From assembly GCA_021397835.1 (NCBI GenBank), contig JAJFZO010000034.1, forward strand, positions 8,261,501 to 8,325,500: 64,000 nt of DNA, read 5' to 3'. Made by a program: the position numbers and the translations under genes. Source of the stretch: Moringa oleifera. Its lineage: Eukaryota; Streptophyta; Magnoliopsida; Brassicales; Moringaceae. Shown in pieces: positions 53,873 through 64,000 of the stretch (position 1 is the stretch's first letter; every line of letters starts with the position of its first letter). The notes beneath the pieces were generated by a model. That model did no database searches and had not been told where the DNA came from. It worked only from the letters and a program-made list of their open reading frames with translations.

Positions 53873-56136
53873 CTTTGCAATGACCTACCGACAATTACTG
53901 GTGTCGGTATAGATCTACGCTGGGTTCCCCCAACAATGGCCTAATGGTTGTCGTTGGCATAAGTAAACGCGAGGGTAAGCACTAGTAATAGTGGTTGGCA
54001 TTGAAAGAGCCTAATGATTGTTATGAAGAAGTCACTAGTGCTAGTCAACCATCATGCCAACTTTGAGGAGATCTAACAGCTACCTTACTACTATTATGAG
54101 GTAGTTACTGATGTTGGCAAACACCCCTGCCGACATTGTAGGAACATAAGGATAGCCATGTCATTTTCACGAGGTAGTTGCTGGTATTTGTAAACGCTAA
54201 TACTAGCACAAAGGAAGGCCAACGATCACTCTATGATCGTTGTTGGAGTTGAGAAAGCCTAATGACTATAGCTAGGCAATCATGGGCATAGGAAGACGCG
54301 AAGGTAAGCACTAAAAGAGCCTGATGATTGTCCAGCTTCTATTATGGGGTAGTTATAGGTGTTAGGAGATGACGACATTGGGAAACGCTAGTGTTGACAT
54401 TAAGGGAGCCTAGTGACGACCTTATGATAGTCACTGGATTTAGGATAGCCCGACAACTGTTGTTGGGCAATTACAAGCATCAGTAGATCATAACTTCAAT
54501 ACTAGAGCAACTCAACAATGACCTAGTGATAGTCGCGGGCCTTGGCACACATCAGCGTTTAGTTTTCCTAACGTTAGCCTAGTGGCAATTGCTGGCATAG
54601 GTAGACATGAAAGCAACCACACAAGGAGTCGAACAACATCGTAGCAGTAGCAATGGGCACTGAAAGAGCCCAAAAACTTATGCAAGGATGTCGTTGGAAT
54701 TGGCAGACACTTGCACCAACTTTGAAAGAACCCAACGATTGCCGACTTATTGTTGCGAGGTAGTTGTTAGTGCTGGGTGATGATGAACCTAACGTAAGAG
54801 GAACCCAAGATAGCCCAACCATTATTACGGGGTAGTTATTAGCATCAGTAGAAGCTAGTGCTAGCATCGAGGTAACATAGCGATCACCTAATGGTAGTCA
54901 CTCGCATTGGTAATTTGAGCAGTCATTGATGATGGTAGATGCAAGTACTAGCACAAATGAAACTCAACAAAGACCCAATGATAGTCACTAAAGCTATTAA
55001 ACATCTACATTCAGTTCCCTCAATGATTACCTAATGGAAGTTGTTGTTGGCGTTAGAAGAGCCTAACGACGGTTGCTGGGAAGTCACTATGGCAGGCTGA
55101 TGCTCGTCCTTGATTTTAAAGGACCAATGATTTTCCAACTACTATTGTGGGGTAGTTATTGATGTTGGCACACAATGACGCTAGCATTAGATGAACCAAA
55201 AGACTTTCATGCTATTGCTGCGGGCAATTATTGGTATCATTGGACATTAGTGCTAGCAACATAGGAGACTAATGATGACCGCATGACAATGGTTGGTGTT
55301 AAAAAAGCCCAACAACTATTACGGGAAAGTTATTAGTGCTAGCAAAAGCTCGTTCCAGCTTTGGGGAAACAAACAACTACTCAGCTACTATTGTGGGGCA
55401 CTTGTTGATGTTGGAAGCAACCGATGTTAGCACGAGGTAAACCAAGAGACTTCTCAACTATTTCTGCAGATAGTTTCTCATGTTGGTAGACGCCAGTGCC
55501 AGTATCGGGGGACACTAGCAATGGCTGCATGACAATTTTTGGTGCAGGAAGAGCCCAACGACTGATGTTGAGGTAGTCATCAACACTGGTAGAGGCCACC
55601 GTTGGCACTAGGGGAGCTATGCAATGACCCATCGATAGTTGCTAGTGCCGGTAGAGATCTACTCTAGGTTCTCCCAACGATGGCCTAACAGCTATCGCTA
55701 ACACAAGTAGATGTGAGGGCAAGCACTTGAGGAGCTTAACGATGCCCTAGTAGTAGTGGTTGGCATTAAGAGAGCCCAATGCCTGTTGTGAAAAAGTCCC
55801 TGGTGCTAATAGATGCACATGCCAACTTTGAGGGGACCCAACGGCTGCCTTGCTACTACTACAGGGTAGTTACTAGGGACAGCCTTATCATTTTTACGAG
55901 GCAGTTGTCGATGTCTGTAAATGCTAGTACTAGCACCATGGAAGTCCAACCATAACTCCATGACCATCGTTGGTGTTAGGAGAGCCTAATGACTATAGCT
56001 AGGCAATCATGGGTGTTGATAGACTTAAGGGCAAGCATTAATAGAGTGCAACGACTATCCAGCTTTTGATGCGAAGTAGTTATAAGGGTTAGCAAAAGAT
56101 GACATTGGGAAATACTAGTGCCAACACTGGGGTAGC

Positions 56137-56230
56137 CCAATAATGACCACATGATAGTTAGTGGATTTAGAATAGCCCAACAACCAATAATGACCACATG
56201 ATAGTTAGTGGATTTAGAATAGCCCAACAA
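56137..56230 (+). repeat. Perfect 47 bp tandem duplication
   Basis: The 47 bp block starting 'ccaataatgaccacatgat' at 56137 is repeated without a single difference from 56184 to 56230. Neighbouring satellite copies differ at many sites, so this duplication is very young. Its edges sit in 'cccaacaa' motifs, which gave the local homology. Confidence 0.9.
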
Positions 56231-56563
56231 CTGTTGTTGGGCTATCACACATGCTAGTGCATCACAGCATGAGTATTAAAGCAACTCAGCAATGACCTAA
56301 AGACAGTTGCAGGCCTTAGTAGACATCAACGTTGTGTTTTCCTAGCGTTAGCCTAATGGCAGTTGCTGGCATAGGTAGACATGAAGGCAACGACAAAAAG
56401 AATCGAACAACGACGTAGCAGTAGTAGTAGGCACTAGGAGAGCCCAAAAACTTATGAAGGGACATCGTTGGTGCTGGTAACACTCGCACTGGCTTTGAAA
56501 GAACCCAGTGATTATCAAGTTATTGTTGCGGGGTAGTTAATTGTGCTTGCAAATGATGACCTC

Positions 56564-56579
56564 AAAAAAAAAAAAAAAA
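56564..56579 (+). repeat. A16 homopolymer within the satellite
   Basis: Sixteen A residues replace the motif 'gcataagagg' seen at this point in other L-type copies ('gatgacaccagcataagaggaaccc'). The tract has expanded in place, probably by slippage, or is an assembly error. There is no flanking retroposed sequence or target duplication. Confidence 0.85.
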
Positions 56580-59063
56580 CCCAAAGACTGCCTAACTATT
56601 ATTGTGGGGTGGTCTTTAGCATCGATAGACACTAATACTAGCATTGGAGCAACTTAAAGATGACCCAATAATAGTCGCTCGCGTTAGTAGGTTGAGCAGT
56701 CTTTGATGCTAGTTGATGCCAGTGCTTTCACAAACAAAACATAAAAAAGACCCAATGATAGTCACTGAAGCTCCCAAACATCTATGTTAGGTTGCTCCAA
56801 TGATTGCCTAATGGTAATCATTATTGGTGTTCGAAGAGCCCAACGATGACTGTTGGTAAGTTATTGGGCACACAGATACTCGCCTTTATTTTAGGGAACC
56901 CAATGATTGCCCAACTACTATTATAGAGTAGTTATTGGTGTTGGCACACGCCGATGCCAGTAGAAGATGAACCAAAAGACTTCCTTTCGATTGCTGCGGG
57001 CAATTACTAGTGTCGATAGGCTCTAATTCCAAAATTATGGAAGCCTAATGATGACCGCATGACATTTGCTGGTGTTTAAAAAGGCCAACAACTACTATGA
57101 GAAACTTGTTAATGCTGCCAGATTCTCACTTCAACTTTAAGAGAACCAACGACAATCAGCTACTACTGTGGGGCATTTGTTAGTGATGGGAGACAACAAT
57201 GTCAGTGCAAGGCGATAGACGCTAGTATAAGCACCGTGGGACATTAGTGATGACTGCATGAGAGTTGCTTGTGCTTGAAGAGCCCAACGACTAATACCGG
57301 GGTAGTCATCGGCACTGGTAGAGACGAGCACCAGCACTGATGGGGCTATGGAATAACCCAACATCAATTGCTAGTATTAGTAGAGATCTACACTGGGTTC
57401 CCTCTATGATGGCCTAATGATTATCATTGACATAGGTAGATGCAAGGGCAAGCATTAAAGGAGCTTAACAATGCCCTAGTAGTAGTTGTTGGCATTGGGA
57501 GAGCCAAATAACTGTTATGAAGAAGTCGTTGCTGCTAGTAGAACCTCCTGTCAACTTTGAGGGGACCGTGGGGTAGTTATTGGTGTTGGAAGACACCAGC
57601 ATCGACATTAAGGGAACTTAGGGAGAGCCCTATAATGTCTGTGATGGAGTTATCGGTGTCTATAAATGCTAATACTAGCATTAAGGAAGCCCAACTATCA
57701 CCCCATGAATGTCGATGATGTTAGGAGAGCACAACGATTATAGCTTGGCAATCACGGGCGTAAGTAGCCATGAGGGCAAGCACTAAAAGAGCTCAATGAT
57801 ATTTGAGCTATTGTTGCAGGGTAGTTATAGTTGTTGGTAGAAGACGATGACCCCATGATAGTCATCGGACTAGGATAGCATAGAAACTATTGTCGAGCAA
57901 TCATAGACGCTTGTTCATGGTAGCATCAGTATTAGAGCGACTCAGCGATGACATAGTAACAATCACGGGCCTTAGTAAGCATCAGCGTTGGGTTTTCCTA
58001 GCGTTAGCCTAGTGGCAATTGCTAGCACGGGTACACATGAAGTCAACCACAGAAGGATTCAAATGACATTATAGTAGTAGTAGTGGGAATTGGGAGAGTC
58101 AAAAAACTTATCTAGGGACATCGCTAATGCTAGGGGACATTCACACCAGCTTTGAAAGAAGCCAGTGACTGTCGAGTCATTATTGCAGGTGGTACTAATG
58201 TTGGGAGATCATGACATCAGCATAAGAAGAGCCCAAGGACTGCTCTACCATTGTTGCTGCAAGGTAGTTGTTGGCATATATAGACGCTAGTACTAGCACC
58301 GTGGTAACCTAGGGACGACCCATATTAGTCACTCGTATTAGTAAAGCCTAATGAATGCTATTGGGTAGTCATTGACACTAGTAGATGCCAGTACTAACAC
58401 AAACGAAACTTAGCAAAGACCCAATGAAAGTCACTAAAGCTGTTAAACGACTATGTTGGGTTGCCCCAACGATTGCCAATAGCAATCATTGTTTGTCGTT
58501 TGGAGAGCCTAATGACGGTTGTTGAGAAGTTGTTAATGTAAGAAGATGCTCTCACTTGTTTTTAGAGAGCCTAACGATTGCCCAACTACTATTGTGGGGT
58601 AGTTATTGGTGTTAGCACATGCCAATGCCAGCACTAGATGAACAAAAAGACTTCACTGCTATTGCTGTAAGCAGTTGCTGATGTCGATAGACGCTAGTGC
58701 CAGCATTAGGGGAGACAAATGACGACCACATGATTGTCACTGGTATTGGGAAAGCCTAACAACTACTGCAAAGAAGTTATTGGTGCTACTAAATGCTCAC
58801 TCTAGCTTTCGAGAAACCAACAATTACTCTGCTACAACAGCGGGGCAGTTGTTGGTGTTGGTAGACATCGATAAAAAGCATGAGACGAACCATGAGACTT
58901 CTCAACTATTTCAGGAGGTAATTCTTCATGTCAATATATGCCAGTGCCAGCACCGAGGGACACTAATGATGACTGGATGAGAGTTGATGGTGATGGAAGA
59001 GCCTAACAATTGATGCTGTGGTAGTCGTCGGCACTAGTAGAGGCAAGCGCCAGCACTAGTGGA

Positions 59064-60418
59064 GCTATGCAATGACCCAGCACCAGCTGCTAGTGTCGAT
59101 AGAAATTTACGCTTGGTTCCCTTATCGGTTGTCAAAAGCGTAGATAGACGTGATGGCAAGCACTAAAGCAGTTGAATAACGCCCTCATAGTAGTGGTTGG
59201 CATTGGGAAAGCCAAATGACTGTTGCAAAAAAGTCGTTGGTGCTAGAAGAACCTAGGGCCAACTTTGAAGGGACCAAATAACTTCCTTGTTACTATTACG
59301 GGTAGTTATTGGTTGTTGGCAAACACCGACATTGATGCTAAAGAAACTTAGGGAGAGCCCTATCATTTCTGCGATAGAGTTATCGGTGTCTAGAAGTGCT
59401 AGTACTAGCATTAGGGAAGCCCAACTATCACCCCATGATTGTCATTGGTGTTAGAAAAGCCCAACGACTATAGCTTGGCAGTCACGGGTGTAAATAGCCA
59501 CGAGGGCAAGCACTGTAAAAGCTCAATGACATTTTAGCTATTATTGCGGGGTAGTTATGGGTGTTCGTACAAGACGACATTGGTACACACTAGTGCCGAC
59601 ACTGGGGGAACCCAGCGACGACTCTATGACAGTCAAGGGATTTAGATTAAGAAAAAAACTGTTGTTAGGCAATTCTTGGTGCTTATTGATAGTAGCATCA
59701 ATACTAGAGCAACTCAGCAATGGCCTATCGACAGTCACACCCTTTAGTAGGCATTAACATTGGGTTTTTCAAGCATTAGCTTAGTAGCAATTATTGGCAT
59801 AAGTAGACATGAAAGCAACCACAGAAAGAGTCAAAATAACGACGTAGTAGTAGTATTGGGAACTAGGAGAGCAAAAAACTTATGTTGGGACATCGCTCAT
59901 GCTAGCAAACGCTCGTGCTTGTTTTTAGGAAACCCATCGATTGCCCAACTTGTACTGTGGGGTATTTATTGGCGTTAGCACACGTCGATGCCAGCACTAG
60001 GTGAACTACCCTGTTATTTCTCTGAGCAGTTGCTGGTGTCGATGGACGCTAGTACCTGCATCGTGGGAGACTAACAATGATTGCATGACTATTGCTGGTA
60101 TTAAGAAAGCCTAAAAATCGCTGTGGGAAAGTTATTGGTACTGCCAGATGCTCACTCCAGCTTTGAAGGAACCAATAACTACTCAGTTACCACTACGGGG
60201 AAGTTGTTGGCGTTGGTAGACATGGATGTCAGCACGAGGCGAACCAAGAGACTCTTCAGCTTTTTTAGCACGCAGTAACTTATATCGATAAATGCTGGTG
60301 CCAACACCGAGGCATACTAATGATGACTCGATGAGAGTTACTGGTGTCGAAAGAGCCCAACGACTAATGCTGGGGTAGTCGTCGGCACTACTAGAGGCCA
60401 TCGCCAGCATTGGTGGGG
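59064..60418 (+). repeat. Shortened L-type copy (1354 bp)
   Basis: Near 59915 the section-c motif 'acatcgctcatgctagcaa' runs into 'acgctcgtgcttgttttt', which belongs about 370 bp further on. Both motifs occupy the same place in their sub-repeats. Confidence 0.7.
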
Positions 60419-62191
60419 CTATGCAATGAACCAGCACCACTTGCTAGTGTCGGTAGAGATTTACGCTGGGTTCCCCCAATGACGGTGTAACAATTGTCGC
60501 TAGTGTAAGTTGATGCGAGGACAAGCACTAAAGGAGCTTAACAACACCCCAGTAGTAGTGGTTGGCATTGGGAAAGCAAAATGACTGTTGTGAAAAAGTT
60601 GCCGGTACTAGTAGACCTTAATGCCAACTCAAAGGTAACCTAACGTTTGCCTTGGTATTACTACGAGATAGTAACAAATGTTGGCAGACATCTGCGTCGA
60701 CAATAGGGGAACCTAAGGAGAGCCTCGTAATTTTTGTTAGTCAATTACCAGTGTTTGTAAATACCAGTACTAGCACCAGGGAAGCCTAACGATCACCCCA
60801 TGATCGTCACTGGTGTTGGGAGAGCCCAACAACTATAGCTAGGCAGTCACAGGCACATGTAAAGAAGAAGGCAAGCACCAAAAGAGCCCGATGACTTTCT
60901 AGCTTTTATTGTAGGGTAGTTATAGGATTTGGCAAAATACAGCATTAGGAAACACTAGTCCAAGCACCTAGGGAACCCAGCGACTACCCCAAGGTAGTCA
61001 CCGGAGTAGGATAGCATAGAAACTATTGTTGAGCAATCGCATACACTTGTTGATGGTAGTGTAAGTATTAGAGCAACTCAGCAATGACCTAGCAACAGCC
61101 GCACGCCTTAGTAGGCATTATCGTTGGGTTTTCCTAGCATTAACCTAGTGGCAATGGCTGGCACAGGTATACATGAGAGCAACCACAAAAGGAGTCGAAT
61201 GACGATGTAGTAGTAGTGGGAACTGAGAGAGTCAAAAAACTTATGTAGGGACATCGCTTGTGCTAGAAGACACTCGCACCAGCTTTGATGGAACCCAGCG
61301 ACTGCCGAGTCATTATTGCGGGGTAGTTATTAATGTTGGGAGATGATGACACCAACATAAGAGCTGCCCAAGGACTACTTTACCATTGTCGCGGGGTCGC
61401 TGTTAGCATACATAGGCGCTAGTACTAGAACTGAGGCAACCTAGGGACGAGCCATATTAGTCACTCGTATTAGTAGAGCCCAATGAATACGGTTGAGCAG
61501 TCGTTGACATTGGTAGATGCCAGTGCTAACACAAATGAAACTTAGTGAAGACCCAATAAAAGTCACTAAAGCTACTAAATATCAACGTTGGGTTACCCTA
61601 ACGATTGCCCAATGGTAATCGTTGTTGGCATTTGGAGAGACTAACGATAGTTGTTGGGAAGTCATTGGGGTAAGAAGATGCTCGCGCTTGTTTCTAGGGA
61701 GCCTAATGATTGCTCAACTACTATTGTAGGGGTAGTTATTGGTGTTGGCACACACCAATGCCAGCACTAGGTGAATCAAAAGACTTCCCTGCTATTGCTA
61801 CTAGTAGTTGCTGGTGTCGATAAACACTAGTGCCAGCATTAGGGGAGACTAACGATGACCATATGACTGTTGCTGGTATTGGGAAACCCAACAATTACTG
61901 CGAAAGTTTTTGGTGCTACTAGATGCTCGCTCCAGCTTTTGAGGAACCAGTAACTACTTTGCTACGATAGAGGGGCAGTTATTAGTGTTGGTAGACATCG
62001 ATGTCAGCATGAGGCAAACCAAGAGACTTCTCAGCTATTTCACTAGGCAGTTTTTCATGTCAAAAAAGGCCAGTGCTAGCACCAAGGGACACTAACGATG
62101 ACTGGATGAGAGTTGTTGGTGTTGGAAGAGCCAACAACAGATGCTTTGGTAGTCGTCGGCACTGGTAGAGGCAAGTGCCAGCACTAGTGGA

Positions 62192-63550
62192 GCTATGGAA
62201 TGCCCCAGCACCAGCTGCTAGTGTCGGTAGAAATTTGGGCTTGGTTCCCCCAACAGTTGTCGCAAGCATAGGTAGACGTGAGGGTAAGCACTAAAGGAGC
62301 TGAACAATGCCCTAATAGTAGTGGTTAGCATTGGGAAAGCCAAATGACTATTGTGAAGAAGTCGCTAGTGCTAGTAAAACCTCGTGCCAACTTTGAGGGG
62401 ACCCAACGGCTTTCTTGCCACTACTGCAGGGTATTTATTGGTGTTGGCAGACATCGGCGTCGACACTAAGGGAACCTAAGGATAGGCCTATCATTTCTGC
62501 GATGGAGTTATCAGTGTCTATAAATGGTAGTACCCACATTAGGGAAGCCCAACTATCACCCCAAGATTGTCACTGGTGTTAAAAGAGCCCAACGACTATA
62601 GCTTGCCAGTCAGGGGTGTAGGTAGCCACGAGGGCAAGCACTAAAATAGCTCGATGACATTTTAGCTATTATTGTCGGGTTGTTATAGGTATTGGTAGAA
62701 GACGACATTAGGACACACTAGTGCTGATACTGGGGGAACCAAGCTACGACCCTATGACAGTCATAGGATTTAGGACAGAACAAAAACTATTGTCTGGCAA
62801 TCGCTGATGCTTGTTGATAGTAGCATTAGTAATAGAGCAACTCAGTAATGACCTAGCGACAGTCATGGGCTTTAGTAGGTATGAGCGTTGGGTTTTTCAA
62901 GCGTTAGCCTAGTGGTAATTGTTGGCATAGGTAAAGATGAAGGCAACCGTAAAAATAGTCAAGTGATGACGTTGTAGTAGTGGGAACTAAGAGAGCAAAA
63001 AAAACTTATGTTGGGGCATCGCTCATGCTAGGAGACACGCGTGCTTATTTTTAGGGAACCCAATGATTGCCCAACTAGTATTGTGGGGTAGTTATTGGTG
63101 TTCGCACACGGCGATGCCAGTACTAGGTGAACTAAAAGATTTCCTTACTATTGCTCTGAGGAGTTGCTGGTGTCGAAGGACGTTAGTGCCAGCATTGGGG
63201 GAGACTAACAATGGCCGCATAACTGTTGCCAGTATTGGAAAAGCACAAAAACTACAATGGGAAAGTTGTTGGTGCTGCCAGATGCTCGCTCTAGCTTTGA
63301 AGGAACCAATAACTACTCAGCTGCTACTACGGGGTAGTTGTTGACGTTGGTAGACATTGATGTCAGCATGACGCGAACCAAAAGACCTCTCAGCTATTTT
63401 AGCACGCAGTTGCTCATGTCGATAGATGCTGATGCATGCACCGAGGACATTAATGATGACTTGATGTGAGTTGCTGGTGCTAGAAAAGCCCAATAACTAA
63501 TGATGGGTAGTCGTCAGCATTGGTAGAGGCTAGTGCCAGCATCGGTGGGG
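62192..63550 (+). repeat. Shortened L-type copy (1358 bp), same join as the copy at 59064
   Basis: The join near 63030 ('gcatcgctcatgctagga' into 'cacgcgtgcttattttt') is at the same position as in 59064-60418. A full-length copy (60418-62192) separates them. The repeat unit being amplified here is therefore a long plus short pair of about 3.13 kb. Confidence 0.7.
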
Positions 63551-64000
63551 CTATGCAATGACCCAACACCAGTTACTAGTGTCGATAGAGATTTACGCTG
63601 GGTTCCCCTACCAATGGCGTAATAATTGTCGCTAGTGTAGGTTTGATGCGAGAGCAAGCACTAAAGGAGCTTAACAACGCCTTAATAGTAGTGGTAGGCA
63701 TTAGGAAAGAAAAATGACTTTTGTGAAGAAGTCGCCCGTGCTAGTAGAACCTAGTGCCAACTTGGAGGTGACCCAATGTTTGCCTTGCTATTACTACGGG
63801 ATAGTTACAAGTGTTGGCCAACATCTGGGCCGACAATAAGGGAACCTAAGAAGAGCCTTGTAATTTTTGTTAGCCAATTGGCAATGTTTATAAACACTAG
63901 TATTAGCGCTAGGGAAGCCTAACGATCACCCGATGGTCGTCGCTGGTGTTGAGAAAGCCCAATAACTATAGCTAGGCAATCACAAGTGCACACAAAGAAA

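Larger units (their letters stand above)
28739..64000 (+). repeat. L-type (~1.72 kb) higher-order satellite array, forward orientation
   Basis: Twenty copies of the phase marker 'gagctatgcaatgac' and its variants lie near 29134, 31874, 33981, 35639, 37316, 38406, 39530, 41210, 42326, 44100, 45087, 50620, 52374, 53872, 55616, 57345, 59064, 60418, 62192 and 63550. Excluding the two intervals with inserted elements, the common spacings are 1650-1775 bp, with shorter and longer variants listed separately. Section order is d-c-b-a, the reverse complement of 2885-20870. The array continues past the right edge. The two insertions (29952-30972 and 46567 to about 50225) are not satellite. I see no gene in the remainder. 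Confidence 0.85.

Noticed and set aside
1..64000. Possible CRISPR-like array because of regular repeats with variable segments
   Set aside because: Repeats are contiguous and diverged along their whole length with no identical repeat/unique spacer pattern, and the mobile elements are plant ones.
1..64000. tRNA, rRNA or telomere repeats within the array
   Set aside because: I saw no TTTAGGG-type runs, no tRNA arm motifs and no conserved rRNA segments. The satellite is not recognisably derived from rDNA spacer.

Overview
The window looks like constitutive heterochromatin of a flowering plant. I find no intact host gene. About 59 of the 64 kb is one family of degenerate tandem repeat that runs off both ends of the window. 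Two mobile-element insertions interrupt it: a solo LTR of about 1.0 kb and a decayed CACTA (En/Spm-type) DNA transposon of about 3.7 kb. The plant assignment rests on three things: a recognisable remnant of the Transpos_assoc domain of a CACTA TNP2 transposase, an LTR of plant Ty3/gypsy type, and copy-to-copy variation dominated by C/T and G/A transitions at CG and CHG-like sites, as expected of plant DNA methylated in both contexts. I cannot name the species.

The satellite has three nested levels. The smallest units are about 40 and 60-75 bp, typically a 'gagcccaacgac' head, a 'gggtagttgttggtg' middle and a 'gctagtgctagcac' tail. These build a unit of about 460 bp (here called S-type). Diverged S-type units, roughly four with one shortened, build a higher-order repeat of about 1.72 kb (L-type). 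L-type copies also occur in length variants of about 0.99, 1.1, 1.18, 1.35, 1.42, 1.5, 1.96 and 2.1 kb. Those I examined can be explained by exchange between related sub-repeats.

Layout: 1-2880 S-type array, forward; 2885-20870 L-type array, reverse, eleven phase points; 20870-28020 S-type array, reverse; 28020-28738 L-type fragment, reverse; 28739-64000 L-type array, forward, twenty phase points. The forward array is interrupted by the solo LTR (29952-30972, minus strand) and the CACTA element (46567 to about 50225). The block 2885-28738 is therefore in the opposite orientation to both flanks, which suggests an inversion of about 25.9 kb inside the array.

The CACTA element keeps one CACTA terminus with a subterminal palindromic repeat array, a minus-strand TATA box and pyrimidine-rich leader, an AT-rich putative intron, and the first 80 or so codons of TNP2, broken by stops and a frameshift. 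The transposase core and the opposite terminus are missing. Outside the TATA box is about 1 kb of GC-rich, hairpin-rich 21-22 bp minisatellite. About 0.33 kb of satellite is missing at the insertion site. All short open frames in the satellite are by-products of its sequence; one recurs at the same place in many copies and is reported as a finding, not as a gene.
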